In this document: one piece after another, positions 1-12,989 of the stretch | Layout: the number at the start of each line of letters is the position of its first letter | How positions within the stretch are numbered: the first letter of the stretch is position 1 | From: Aradus depressus | Lineage: Eukaryota > Arthropoda > Insecta > Hemiptera > Aradidae | DNA: 64,000 nucleotides | Assembly (NCBI GenBank): GCA_963662175.1 | Contig: OY759227.1 | Span: 5,488,501-5,552,500 of the forward strand | Direction: 5' to 3' | The notes under the pieces: generated by a model | The model's input: only the letters and a program-made list of their open reading frames with translations | Told to the model about the DNA's origin: nothing | Database searches by the model: none | Translations under genes and position numbers: made by a program

Positions 1-3000
1 CACCTTATTTTTCTATTTGGCCTTCAGGAATACTACATGGGAAATTTCGTGACAATGCGACCAACCGTTAATGAGCTAGCTCTATATTTATACTTAGGCC
101 CCCCCCCACAACCCCCCCTCCCATTCAAATTTTTGGGACGCCACACACCTTCTTTTTCTATTTGGCCTTCAGGAATACTACATGGGAAAATCCGTGACAA
201 TACGATCAACCGTTAATGAGCTAGCTCTATATTTATACTTAGCCCCCCCCCCCCCCACAACTCCCCCTCCCTTTCAAAACATTGGACGCCACACACCTTA
301 TTTTTCTATTTGGCCTTCAGGAATACTACATGGGAAATTTCGTGACAATACGATCAACCGTTAACGAGCTAGCTCAATATTTATACTTAGCCCCCCCCAC
401 AACCCCCCCCTCCCGTTCAAATTTTTGGGACGCCACACACCTTCTTTTTCTATTTGGCCTTCAGGAATACTACATGGGAAATTCCGTGACAATACGATCA
501 ACCGTTAATGAGCTAGCTCTATATTTATACTTAGGCCCCCCGTTCAAAACCCCCCCTCCCGTTAAAAACTTTGGGACGCTACACACCTTATTTTTCTATT
601 TGGCCTTCAGGAATACTACATGGGAAATTTCGTGACAATACGATCAGCCGTTAATGAGCTAGCTCAATCTTTATACTTAGCCCCCACCACAACCCCCCCT
701 CCCGTTCAAAACTTTGGGACGCCACACACCTTATTTTTCTATTTGGCCTTCAGGAATACTACATGGGAAATTTCGTGACAATACCATCAACCGTTAATGA
801 GCTAGCTCTGTATTTATACTTAGGCCCCCCACACAACCCGCCCTCCCGTTCAAAACTTTGGGACGCCACACACCTTATTTTTCTATTTGGTCTTCAGGAA
901 TACTACATGTGAAACTTCGTGACAATGCGACCAACCGTTAATGAGCTAGCTCTATATTTATACTTAGGCCCCCCCCACCACCACCCCTCCCGTTCAAAAC
1001 TTTGGGCCGCTACACACCTTATTTTTCTATTTGGTCTTCAGGAATACTACATGTGAAACTTCGTGACAATGCGACCAACCGTTAATGAGCTAGCTCTATA
1101 TTTATACTTAGGCCCCCCCCACAACCCCCCCTCCCGTTCAAATTTTTGGGACGCCACACACCTTATTTTTCTATTTGGCCTTCAGGAATACTACATGGGA
1201 AATTCCGTGACAATACGATCAACCGTTAATGAGCTAGCTCTATATTTATACTTAGGCCCCCCCCCCAAAACCCCCCCTCCCGTTCAAAACTTTGGGACGC
1301 CACACACCTTATTTTTCTATTTGGTCTTCAGGAATACTACATGTGAAACTTCGTGACAATGCGACCAACCGTTAATGAGCTAGCTCTATATTTATACTTA
1401 GGCCCCCCCCACCACCCTCCCTCCCGTTCAAAACATTGGGACGCAACACACCTTATTTTTCTATTTGGCCTTCAGGAATACTACATGGGAAATTTCGTGA
1501 CAATACGATCAACCGTTAATGAGCTAGCTCTATATTTATACTTAGCCCCCCCCCCCCACAACCCCCCTTCCTGTTCAAAACTTTGGGACGCCACACACAT
1601 TATTTTTCTATTTGGTCTTCAGGAATACTACATGTGAAACTTCGTGACAATGCGACCAACCGTTAATGAGCTAGCTCTATATTTATACTAAGCCCCCCCC
1701 ACCACCCCCCCTCCCGTTCAAAACTTTGGGACGCCACACACCTTATTTTTCTATTTGGCCTTCAGGAATACTACATGGGAAATTTCGTGACAATACGATC
1801 AACCGTTAATGAGCTAGCTCTATATTTATACTTAGCCCCCCCCCCCCCCCCCCCCACAACACCCCTTCCCTTTCAAAACATTGGGACGCCACACACCTTA
1901 TTTTTCTATTTGGTCTTCAGGAATACTACATGTGAAACTTCGTGACAATGCGACCAACCGTTAATGAGCTAGCTCTATGTTTATACTTAGCCCCCACCAC
2001 AACGCCCCCTCCCGTTCAAAACTTTGGGACGCCACACACCTTATTTTTCTATTTGGCCTTCAGGAATACTACATGTGAAACTTCGTGACAATGCGACCAA
2101 CCGTTAATGAGCTAGCTCTATATTTATACTTAGGCCCCCCCCACAACCCCCCCTCCCGTTCAAATTTTTGGGACGCCACACACCTTCTTTTTCTATTTGG
2201 CCTTCAGGAATACTACATGGGAAATTTCGTGACAATACGATCAACCGTTAATGAGCTAGCTCTATATTTATACTCAGGCCCCCCCCACAACCCCCCCTCC
2301 CGTTCAAAACTTTGGGACGCCACACACCTTATTTTTCTATTTGGCCTTCAGAAATACTACATGGGAAATTTCGTGACAATGCGACCAACCGTTAATGAGC
2401 TAGCTCAATATTTATACTTAGGCCCCCCCCACGACCCCCCCTCCCGTTCAAAACTTTGGGACGCCACACACCTTATTTTTCTTTTTGGTCTTCAGGAATA
2501 CTACATGTGAAACTTCGTGACAATGCGACCAACCGTTAATGAGCTAGCTCTATATTTATACTTAGGCCCCCCCACAACCCCCCCTCCCGTTCAAAACTTT
2601 GGGACGCCACACACCTTATTTTTCTATTTGGCCTTCAGGAATACTACATGGGAAATTTCGTGACAATACGATCAGCCGTTAATGAGCTAGCTCAATCTTT
2701 ATACTTAGCCCCCACCACAACCCCCCCTCCCGTTCAAAACTTTGGGACGCCACACACCTTATTTTTCTATTTGGCCTTCAGGAATACTACATGGGAAATT
2801 TCGTGACAATACCATCAACCGTTAATGAGCTAGCTCTGTATTTATACTTAGGCCCCCCACACAACCCGCCCTCCCGTTCAAAACTTTGGGACGCCACACA
2901 CCTTATTTTTCTATTTGGTCTTCAGGAATACTACATGTGAAACTTCGTGACAATGCGACCAACCGTTAATGAGCTAGCTCTATATTTATACTTAGGCCCC

Positions 3001-6000
3001 CCCCACCACCACCCCTCCCGTTCAAAACTTTGGGCCGCTACACACCTTATTTTTCTATTTGGTCTTCAGGAATACTACATGTGAAACTTCGTGACAATGC
3101 GACCAACCGTTAATGAGCTAGCTCTATATTTATACTTAGGCCCCCCCCACAACCCCCCCTCCCGTTCAAATTTTTGGGACGCCACACACCTTATTTTTCT
3201 ATTTGGCCTTCAGGAATACTACATGGGAAATTCCGTGACAATACGATCAACCGTTAATGAGCTAGCTCTATATTTATACTTAGGCCCCCCCCCCAAAACC
3301 CCCCCTCCCGTTCAAAACTTTGGGACGCCACACACCTTATTTTTCTATTTGGTCTTCAGGAATACTACATGTGAAACTTCGTGACAATGCGACCAACCGT
3401 TAATGAGCTAGCTCTATATTTATACTTAGGCCCCCCCCACCACCCTCCCTCCCGTTCAAAACATTGGGACGCAACACACCTTATTTTTCTATTTGGCCTT
3501 CAGGAATACTACATGGGAAATTTCGTGACAATACGATCAACCGTTAATGAGCTAGCTCTATATTTATACTTAGCCCCCCCCCCCCCCCCCACAACCCCCC
3601 TTCCTGTTCAAAACTTTGGGACGCCACACACATTATTTTTCTATTTGGTCTTCAGGAATACTACATGGGAAATTTCGTGACAATACGATCAACCGTTAAT
3701 GAGCTAGCTCTATATTTATACTTAGCCCCCCCCCCCCCCCCACAACACCCCTTCCCTTTCAAAACATTGGGACGCCACACACCTTATTTTTCTATTTGGT
3801 CTTCAGGAATACTACATGTGAAACTTCGTGACAATGCGACCAACCGTTAATGAGCTAGCTCTATGTTTATACTTAGCCCCCACCACAACGCCCCCTCCCG
3901 TTCAAAACTTTGGGACGCCACACACCTTATTTTTCTATTTGGCCTTCAGGAATACTACATGTGAAACTTCGTGACAATGCGACCAACCGTTAATGAGCTA
4001 GCTCTATATTTATACTTAGGCCCCCCCCACAACCCCCCCTCCCGTTCAAATTTTTGGGACGCCACACACCTTCTTTTTCTATTTGGCCTTCAGGAATACT
4101 ACATGGGAAATTTCGTGACAATACGATCAACCGTTAATGAGCTAGCTCTATATTTATACTCAGGCCCCCCCCACAACCCCCCCTCCCGTTCAAAACTTTG
4201 GGACGCCACACACCTTATTTTTCTATTTGGCCTTCAGAAATACTACATGGGAAATTTCGTGACAATACGATCAACCGTTAATGAGCTAGCTCTATATATA
4301 TACTTAGGCCCCCCCCACAAAACCCCCCCTCCCGTTAAAAACTTTGGGACGCCACACACCTTATTTTTCTATTTGGCCTTCAGGAATACTACATGGGAAA
4401 TTTCGTGACAATACGATCAACCGTTAATGAGCTAGCTCTATATTTATACTTAGCCCCCCCCCCCCCACAACTCCCCCTCCCTTTCAAAACATTGGGACGC
4501 CACACACCTTATTTTTCTATTTAGCCTTCAGGAATACTACATGGGAAATTTCGTGACAATACGATCAACCGTTAACGAGCTAGCTCAATATTTATACTTA
4601 GGCCCCCCCCACGACCCCCCCTCCCGTTCAAAACTTTGGGACGCCACACACCTTATTTTTCTTTTTGGTCTTCAGGAATACTACATGTGAAACTTCGTGA
4701 CAATGCGACCAACCGTTATTGAGCTAGCTCTATATTTATACTTAGGCCCCCCCACAACCCCCCCTCCCGTTCAAAACTTTGGGACGCCACACACCTTATT
4801 TTTCTATTTGGTCTTCAGGAATACTACATGTGAAACTTCGTGACAATGCGACCAACCGTTAATGAGCTAGCTCTATGTTTATACTTAGCCCCCACCGCAA
4901 CGCCCCCTCCCGTTCAAAACTTTGGGACGCCACACACCTTATTTTTCTATTTGGCCTTCAGGAATACTACATGTGAAACTTCGTGACAATGCGACCAACC
5001 GTTAATGAGCTAGCTCTATATTTATACTTAGGCCCCCCCCACAACCCCCCCTCCCGTTCAAATTTTTGGGACGCCACACACCTTCTTTTTCTATTTGGCC
5101 TTCAGGAATACTACATGGGAAATTTCGTGACAATACGATCAACCGTTAATGAGCTAGCTCTATATTTATACTCAGGCCCCCCCCACAACCCCCCCTCCCG
5201 TTCAAAACTTTGGGACGCCACACACCTTATTTTTCTATTTGGCCTTCAGAAATACTACATGGGAAATTTCGTGACAATACGATCAACCGTTAATGAGCTA
5301 GCTCTATATATATACTTAGGCCCCCCCCACAAAACCCCCCCTCCCGTTAAAAACTTTGGGACGCCACACACCTTATTTTTCTATTTGGCCTTCAGGAATA
5401 CTACATGGGAAATTTCGTGACAATACGATCAACCGTTAATGAGCTAGCTCTATATTTATACTTAGCCCCCCCCCCCCCCCCACAACTCCCCCTCCCTTTC
5501 AAAACATTGGGACGCCACACACCTTATTTTTCTATTTAGCCTTCAGGAATACTACATGGGAAATTTCGTGACAATACGATCAACCGTTAACGAGCTAGCT
5601 CAATATTTATACTTAGCCCCCCCCACCACCCCCCCCTCCCGTTCAAATTTTGGGACGCAACACACCTTATTTTTCTATTTGGCCTTCAGGAATACTACAT
5701 GGGAAATTCCGTGACAATACGACCAACCGTTAATGAGCTAGCTCTATATTTATACTTAGCCCCCCCCCCAAAACCCCCCCTCCCGTTAAAAACTTTGGGA
5801 CGCTACACACCTTATTTTTCTATTTGGCCTTCAGGAATACTACATGGGTAATTTCGTGACAATACGATCAGCCGTTAATGAGCTAGCTCAATCTTTATAC
5901 TTAGCCCCCACCACAACCCCCCCTCCCGTTCAAAACTTTCGGACGCCACACATTTTATTTTTCTATTTGGCCTTCAGGAATACTACATGGGAAATTTCGT

Positions 6001-9000
6001 GACAATACCATCAACCGTTAATGAGCTGGCTCTGTATTTATACTTAGGCCCCCCCCACAACCCGCCCTCCCGTTCAAAACTTTGGGACGCCACACACCTT
6101 ATTTTTCTATTTGGTCTTCAGGAATACTACATGTGAAACTTCGTGACAATGCGACCAACCGTTAATGAGCTAGCTCTATATTTATACTTAGGCCCCCCCC
6201 ACCACCACCCCTCCCGTTCAAAACTTTGGGACGCTACACACCTTATTTTTCTATTTGGTCTTCAGGAATACTACATGTGAAACTTCGTGACAATGCGACC
6301 AACCGTTAATGAGCTAGCTCTATATTTATACTTAGGCCCCCCCACAACCCCCCCTCCCGTTCAAATTTTTGGGACGCCACACACCTTATTTTTCTATTTG
6401 GCCTTCAGGAATACTACATGGGAAATTCCGTGACAATACGATCAACCGTTAATGAGCTAGCTCTATATTTATACTTAGGCCCCCCCCAAAACCCCCCCTC
6501 CCGTTAAAAACTTTGGGACGCCACACACCTTATTTTTCTATTTGGCCTTCAGGAATACTACATGGGAAATTTCGTCACAATACGATCAACCGTTAATGAG
6601 CTAGCTCTATATTTATACTTAGCCCCCCCCCCCCCCCCCCACAACACCCCCTCCCTTTCAAAACATTGGGACGCCACACACCGTATTTTTCTATTTGGCC
6701 TTCAGGAATACTACAAGGGGAATTTCGTGACAATACGATCAACCGTTAATGAGCTAGCTCTATATTTATACTTAGCCCCCACCACAACCCTCCCTCCCGT
6801 TCAAAACTTTGGGACGCCACACACCTTCTTTTTCTATTTCGCCTTCAGGAATACTAAATGGGAAATTTCGTGACAATACCATCAACCGTTAATGAGCTAG
6901 CTCTGTATTTATACTTAGGCCCCCCCCCCCCCCACAACCTGCCCTCCCGTTCAAAACTTTGGGACGCCACACACCTTATTTTTCTATTTGGTCTTCAGGA
7001 ATACTACATGTGAAACTTCGTGACAATACGATCAACCGTTAATGAACTAGCTCTATATTTATACTTAGCCCCCCCCCCCACAACCCCCCCTCCCGTTCAA
7101 AACTTTGGGACGCCACACACCTTATTTTTCTATTTGGTCTTCAGGAATACTACATGTGAAACTTCGTGATAATGCGACCAACCGTTAATGAGCTAGCTCT
7201 ATATTTATACTTAGGCCCCCCCCACGACCCCCCCTCCCGTTCAAAACTTTGGGACGCCACACACCTTATTTTTCTTTTTGGTCTTCAGGAATACTACATG
7301 TGAAACTTCGTGACAATGCGACCAACCGTTAATGAGCTAGCTCTATATTTATACTTAGCCCCCACCACAACCCCCCTCCCGTTCAAAACTTTGGGACGCC
7401 ACACACCTTATTTTTCTATTTGGCCTTCAGGAATACTACATGTGAAACTTCGTGACAATGCGACCAACCGTTAATGAGCTAGCTCTATATATAAACTTAG
7501 GCCCCCCCCCCACAACCCCCCCTCCCGTTCAAATTTTTGGGACGCCACACACCTTCTTTTTCTATTTGGCCTTCAGGAATACTACATGGGAAATTTCGTG
7601 ACAATACGATCAACCGTTAATGAGCTAGCTCTATATTTATACTTAGGCCCCCCCCCACAACCCCCCCTCCCGTTCAAAACTTTGGGACGCCACACACCTT
7701 ATTTTCTATTTGGCCTTCAGAAATACTACATGGGAAATTTCGTGACAATACGATCAACCGTTAATGAGCTAGCTCTATATATATACTTAGGCCCCCCCCC
7801 AAAACCCCCCCTCCCGTTAAAAACTTTGGGACGCCACACACCTTATTTTTCTATTTGGCCTTCAGGAATACTACATGGGAAATTTCGTGACAATACGATC
7901 AACCGTTAATGAGCTAGCTCTATATTTATACTTAGCCCCCCCCCCCCCCCCCCACAACTCCCCCTCCCTTTCAAAACATTGGGACGCCACACACCTTATT
8001 TTTGTATTTGGCCTTCAGGAATACTACATGGGAAATTTCGTGACAATACGATCAACCTTTAACGAGCTAGCTCAATATTTATACTTAGCCCCCACCACAA
8101 CCCCCCCTCCCGTTCAAAACTTTGGGACGCCACACACCTTATTTTTCTATTTGGCCTTCAGGAATACTACATGGGAAATTTCGTGACAATACCATCAACC
8201 GTTAATGAGCTAGCTCTGTATTTATACTTAGGCCCCCCTTCACAACCCGCCCTCCCGTTCAAAACTTTGGGACGCCACACACCTTATTTTTCTATTTGGT
8301 CTTCAGGAATACTACATGTGAAACTTCGTGACAATGCGACCAACCGTTAATGAGCTAGCTCTATATTTATACTTAGGCCCCCCCCACCACCCCCCCTCCC
8401 GTTCAAAACTTTGGGACGCAACACACCTTATTTTTCTATTTGGCCTTCAGGAATACTACATGGGTAATTTCGTGACAATACGATCAACCGTTAATGAGCT
8501 AGCTCTATATTTATACTTAGCCCCCCCCCCCCCTATACCCCCCTCCCGTTCAAAACTTTGGGACGCCAAACACCTTATTTTTCTATTTGGCCTTCAGGAA
8601 TACTACATGGGAAATTTCGTGACAATACGATCAACCGTTAATGAGCTAGCTCTATATTTATACTTAGCCCCCCCCCCCCCCCACAACCCCCCTTCCCGTT
8701 CAAAACTTTGGGACGCCACACACCTTATTTTTCTATTTGGTCTTCAGGAATACTACATGTGAAACTTCGTGACAATGCGACCAACCGTTAATGAGCTAGC
8801 TCTATATTTATACTTAGCCCCCCCCCCCCCCCCACAACACCCCTTCCCTTTCAAAACATTGGGACGCCACACACCTTATTTTTCTATTTGGCCTTCAGGA
8901 ATACTACATGGAAAATTTCGTGACAATACGATCAACCGTTAACGAGCTAGCTCAATATTTATACTTAGCCCCCACCACAACCCCCCCTCCCGTTCAAAAC

Positions 9001-9767
9001 TTTGGGACGCCACACACCTTATTTTTCTATTTGGCCTTCAGGAATACTACATGGGAAATTTCGTGTCAATACCATCAACCGTTAATGAGCTAGCTCTATA
9101 TTTATACTTAGCCCCCCCCCCCACCACAACCCCCCCTCCCGTTCAAAACTTTGGGACGCCACACACCTTATTTTTCTATTTGGCCTTCAGGAATACTACA
9201 TGGGAAATTTCGTGACAATACCATCAACCGTTAATGAGCTAGCTCTGTATTTATACTTAGGCCCCCCTTCACAACCCGCCCTCCCGTTCAAAACTTTGGG
9301 ACGCCACACACCTTATTTTTCTATTTGGTCTTCAGAAATACTACATGTGAAACTTCGTGACAATGCGACCAACCGTTAATGAGCTAGCTCTATATTTATA
9401 CTTAGGCCCCCCCCACCACCCCCCCTCCCGTTCAAAACTTTGGGACGCAACACACCTTATTTTTCTATTTGGCCTTCAGGAATACTACATGGGTAATTTC
9501 GTGACAATACGATCAACCGTTAATGAGCTAGCTCTATATTTATACTTAGCCCCCCCCCCCTATACCCCCCTCCCGTTCAAAACTTTGGGACGCCAAACAC
9601 CTTATTTTTCTATTTGGCCTTCAGGAATACTACATGGGAAATTTCGTGACAATACGATCAACCGTTAATGAGCTAGCTCAATATTTATACTTAGCCCCCA
9701 CCACAACCCCCCCTCCCGTTCAAAACTTTGGGACGCCACACACCTTATTTTTCTATTTGGCCTTCAG
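1..9767 (+). repeat. Satellite array, left block (about 144-bp monomer)
   Basis: About 67 head-to-tail monomers of roughly 144 bp. Each has the same order of parts: ACTACATG with GGGAAATTTCG or TGTGAAACTTCG, then CCGTTAATGAGCTAGCTC, an AT stretch ending in TATACTTAG, a C-rich tract of variable length, CCGTTCAAAACTTTGGGACG, CCACACACC, and TTTTTCTATTTGGCCTTCAG. Two monomer classes differ at the start (GGGAAATT with ATACGATC, and TGTGAAAC with ATGCGACC). Length differences come almost entirely from the C tract. The array begins before the window. Apparent reading frames of 60-150 codons arise because 144 is a multiple of three; they break wherever the C tract changes length, so I do not call them genes. 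The retroelement at 9,768 interrupts the array. Confidence 0.97.
959..5420 (+). repeat. Higher-order repeats in the left satellite block (about 2,028 and 1,012 bp)
   Basis: Monomers with private variants recur as ordered sets. The monomers starting near 1,063 and 1,353 reappear near 3,091 and 3,381, an offset of 2,028 bp or about 14 monomers. The rare variant TTTGGGCCGCTACACACC occurs near 1,005 and again near 3,033. A three-monomer set starting at 3,971 reappears at 4,983, an offset of 1,012 bp or about 7 monomers. A similar 7-monomer duplication links 8,328 and 9,357. This is a visible sign of segmental amplification by unequal exchange. Confidence 0.85.
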
Positions 9768-9860
9768 AGGCCTCGAGATCGGTGGAGTGGGGCTGCTTCT
9801 ACATCGCGGTCGCCGGGGGTAGGACTCGGGCCCGGCCCGTCAATCGCCCCCGGCGCCGGG
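9768..9860 (-). other. Short 3' untranslated region of the R1-like element
   Basis: About 93 bp between the ORF2 stop and the satellite junction. It is very GC-rich and has no A-rich tail or short terminal repeat at the junction. Poly(A)-less ends occur in some R1 and R2 type elements; alternatively the true end was lost. Confidence 0.6.
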
Positions 9861-12800
9861 TCAAAGGGCCTTTTTCTGTTCCCGCCAGGAGGTGATAAAC
9901 CGGCCGAACGCCGGATAGTTCGACTCCGTTATCAACTCCGGCAGGGTCAATCCCAGGTACGATCCTGTCGCGCGGATCAACTCCACCCTAGACCTGTCGT
10001 ACAGGGGACAATCGAGGACCACATGTTCTGCAGTCTCTATGCCGCCACACGAACAGTTCGGGCTATCCTTCCTCTTGAAGAAGAAGAGTTTGGAGTTGAA
10101 GTCACCGTGACCTGAAAGTACCTGAGAAGTCCAGTGATCGGGTTGTACCCAAGTGGAGCGCAGGCGGACCCGGACGTCAGGTAGATACGTGAATGTCGTT
10201 CGCCCGTCGGAGGAGTGCGACCATCGTTGTTGCCACCTGTCCATTATCCAGTCTTGGACTATGTCCTTGCAACGCTCTGGTCTGTTCTGTCCACGTAGCT
10301 CGCCCTCCAGGACGAGGCGCAAGGGCTCATCTATATCTGTTCTCAGGGGCAGATTGCGTCTACAGTAGTACGAGGCGACCGCCCCGTCCCAGACCAAGTC
10401 TATGGGCGGAGCTCCTGCCAGCACCTGTAGCGCTGCGGTGGAGACAGTACGATAGGCCTTTGTGACTCTCAGGAGGGCAGCTCTTTGGGCCTGCAGTAGT
10501 CTCGTTCTCTGCTGCTTGGTGGGACGTAACCACCATCCTGCAGCAGCGTATCGAGCCACAGCCTCGAACACCCCCGTGTAGATTGTTCTACACGCTGAGT
10601 ACTTGAGGCCGCATGTTGCGCGAGCTAGGCAGCTCAGAGCGTTGAAAGTAGCATTTGTCCTTTCTTTGATGGCAACAGCGTGGGGAGTCGCCCTGAAGCC
10701 CGGACCCAGCCTCACACCTAGGTATGTGACCGTCTCCGGGAATTCAACGCGCATCCCTCGGATCCCCAAGGAGAAGGGGTGGCGGGCGTTGGTTTTCCCT
10801 CTCATTAGCAGGGCCATAGTCTTGCTTGGTGAGAGGGCCAGCTTATTGGCGCAGCACCAGCTGTCGACGAAGTCGATGGCGGTTTGGGCTGTGCGGGTCA
10901 GAGCTGCCCGGTTATCAGCGTGCACCGTGATTACGAGATCGTCAACATAGGCTATGACCTTATATTCATGATTCTCAAGTTCACGGAGCAGTCCATCAAG
11001 GAGTATGTTCCAGAGTGTTGGTCCTAAGACCGAGCCCTGGGGGCATCCTCTAGTGATGTTCACTGATGTGCTGGCATACAGCTGACTTACAGTCGCAGAA
11101 CGGCCGTCGAGGAAACTGGATATCAGCCCAAATATATTCCTTGGCGGTCCCATAGCACGCAGTTGTGTGAGGATGGCAGGCCACCAGGCGCAGTCAAACG
11201 CCGCCGCGATGTCGAAGAAGATACAGAGGGCATATTTGCTTCTGTTCCCTTCAACATCCGACCTCAGCGTTATCAACGCGTCCTCGGTTGACCTACCCCT
11301 CAAGCAACCATACTGTCTAGGGGATACGAAGGCGTATACTTGGGTGCGGATCCTGTCAAGGACGAGTCCTTCCAGTATCTTACCGAACAGAGACAGAAGA
11401 CTGATCGGTCTGTAGCTGCTTGCCAAGGAAAGGTCCCTATCCCCAGGCTTGACAAACGTGCACACCAAGGCACGTTTCCAAGCACTCGGGAAGTGGCCTC
11501 GTCCCAGGCAGGCATTGTACAGGTAGAGTAGATCTGTCTTAATGACCGGGTAGGCTTTCTTGATCATGGCCGCGTCCATGAGATCGCTCCCAGGGGCGCC
11601 GCCACGCTTCTGCCTCCCAATCACCAGGGTCAGATCCAGCTCATCCCAATCGGGGGCATCCTCCGTGTCCGGCAAGTCACGGGCAGCACACCTGATGTTA
11701 TGTTGGATGGGTGTATCCCCTGCCGGGTCATCCTCCGGGAAGGCTTGGCGTAGGTACATCCCGCTGGCCTCCTCCAGGGACAAGGCATGCTGGATGCCAT
11801 TCCTGATTGAGGCCACCGGGGCGACCGTCTTGAACCTCCCAGTGGCGATCCGATAGGGAATCCCCCACGGGTTTTTGCTGGACTCGTCCTCTACGAACCT
11901 TCTCCAGCTTGTTATCTTGGCGGCTTCGATGCTCCGACCGTAGGCCTCGCTGAGCTGCCGGTACTCTTCCCTGCGAATAACCCGATGGAGCTGATCTCGG
12001 CACCGCTGGTACCGCCTCCTGGCACGATAAACGGCCCTTTTGGCGAGGGTGAGGTCTTCGCTCCACCAGGGGACTTTCCTCAATCGGTCGACCTTCCTGG
12101 GGATGGTCTCGTCGGCAGCCCTCAGCAGAATACTACTGAGTCTGTCGGCACCCTCCTCAATCTGGTCGACCGGGTCGGAACCCCTGAGACCTTCCCATTC
12201 TTCGTCACAGGAGTAGGCAGCAGCGGCGGCCACGAAGGCTTCCGGTATCGCTTTGCGAGTTGCAAAGCGAGGATCCCTAGACCTGACTGCCGATAGCTGC
12301 GCGCCAAAGAGCCTCACGTCTAGGACTTCGTGGTCACTAGACGTAACCCCTCGGACTCCCCAGCCACCGACAGCCCTGTATAGTTCCCCAGAAACCAACG
12401 TGACATCGATATGCGATTCTCCATTGGCACTACGAAAAGTGGGCGGAGAATGTTGGTCGTTGACTATGCACAGGTGATGGCGGGCGATCAACTCCATTAG
12501 TCTGTCGCCCCGGCGGTCGGTGCGAACCGATCCCCAGGAGACAGACCAGGCGTTGGCGTCCGCCATAACTATGACTTGGCGTCCCGCCAGCTCATCCAAC
12601 ACGTGGTCCAAGTGGCCCAATTGTAGGTCTATGCTCTCAGACGGAGGGAAATATCCGCTGATCACATAACAATCGACGTTGGCGTGCCTGATGCAGGCCA
12701 CAGCAATATGGCTGGTGGACAGATGAGGGAGCGCCATCACATCCACTTGGGGGCCGGTCACAACGATTGCGGCCATAGGCCGTTCGTTGTTCCGTGCGCC

Positions 12801-12989
12801 AGTTATTATTCTGTGGCCAATACCGAAGCCTGCCACGCGATTTCTTATACAATGGGGCTCCTGTAGAGCCAGGAGTTGAACGGACTCAGCGTACACCAGT
12901 GCTCGCAACTCATCCGCCACTCTCTTACGCCTATGCATGTTGTGCTGGACAACGTGGAAACCCGTGTGCTCCGCATCTCTACTCGCCAT
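9861..12989 (-). CDS. ORF2 of the R1-like element: endonuclease and reverse transcriptase
   Basis: An intact frame that extends upstream to 13,220. I place the start at the ATG at 12,989, because the first 77 residues of the long frame overlap ORF1 zinc-knuckle coding in another frame and look non-protein-like. The product has 1,042 residues. With numbering from 13,220, the endonuclease spans about 85-305 (QHN at 92-94, QEP at 120-122, ADAN at 220-223, SHIDVT at 269-274, SSDHE at 294-298). The reverse transcriptase spans about 560-840, with FFDIAAAFD at 668-676, GCPQGSVLGP at 725-734 and YVDD at 758-761. A C-terminal CSCGG...H...C finger lies at 1,056-1,071. The protein would nick the target and copy the RNA by target-primed reverse transcription. 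The expected active-site residues are present, so ORF2 could still work. A valine replaces the common alanine in the YxDD box. The missing 5' end and broken ORF1 argue that this copy is not autonomous. Confidence 0.93.
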   Translation of the reverse strand: MASRDAEHTGFHVVQHNMHRRKRVADELRALVYAESVQLLALQEPHCIRNRVAGFGIGHRIITGARNNERPMAAIVVTGPQVDVMALPHLSTSHIAVACIRHANVDCYVISGYFPPSESIDLQLGHLDHVLDELAGRQVIVMADANAWSVSWGSVRTDRRGDRLMELIARHHLCIVNDQHSPPTFRSANGESHIDVTLVSGELYRAVGGWGVRGVTSSDHEVLDVRLFGAQLSAVRSRDPRFATRKAIPEAFVAAAAAYSCDEEWEGLRGSDPVDQIEEGADRLSSILLRAADETIPRKVDRLRKVPWWSEDLTLAKRAVYRARRRYQRCRDQLHRVIRREEYRQLSEAYGRSIEAAKITSWRRFVEDESSKNPWGIPYRIATGRFKTVAPVASIRNGIQHALSLEEASGMYLRQAFPEDDPAGDTPIQHNIRCAARDLPDTEDAPDWDELDLTLVIGRQKRGGAPGSDLMDAAMIKKAYPVIKTDLLYLYNACLGRGHFPSAWKRALVCTFVKPGDRDLSLASSYRPISLLSLFGKILEGLVLDRIRTQVYAFVSPRQYGCLRGRSTEDALITLRSDVEGNRSKYALCIFFDIAAAFDCAWWPAILTQLRAMGPPRNIFGLISSFLDGRSATVSQLYASTSVNITRGCPQGSVLGPTLWNILLDGLLRELENHEYKVIAYVDDLVITVHADNRAALTRTAQTAIDFVDSWCCANKLALSPSKTMALLMRGKTNARHPFSLGIRGMRVEFPETVTYLGVRLGPGFRATPHAVAIKERTNATFNALSCLARATCGLKYSACRTIYTGVFEAVARYAAAGWWLRPTKQQRTRLLQAQRAALLRVTKAYRTVSTAALQVLAGAPPIDLVWDGAVASYYCRRNLPLRTDIDEPLRLVLEGELRGQNRPERCKDIVQDWIMDRWQQRWSHSSDGRTTFTYLPDVRVRLRSTWVQPDHWTSQVLSGHGDFNSKLFFFKRKDSPNCSCGGIETAEHVVLDCPLYDRSRVELIRATGSYLGLTLPELITESNYPAFGRFITSWREQKKAL
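12979..12989 (-). promoter_or_regulatory. ORF1-ORF2 overlap, likely termination-reinitiation site
   Basis: The minus strand reads ATGGCGAGTAG. The ATG opens ORF2 and the final TAG closes ORF1 in another frame, an 11-nt overlap. In the related SART1 element ORF2 is translated after ORF1 termination at an overlapping stop/start, so the same coupling is plausible here. Confidence 0.6.

Noticed and set aside
10153..10950. Plus-strand ORFs across the retroelement (for example 10,153-10,465 and 10,603-10,950).
   Set aside because: They are antisense shadows of the conserved minus-strand reverse transcriptase ORF in GC-rich DNA.
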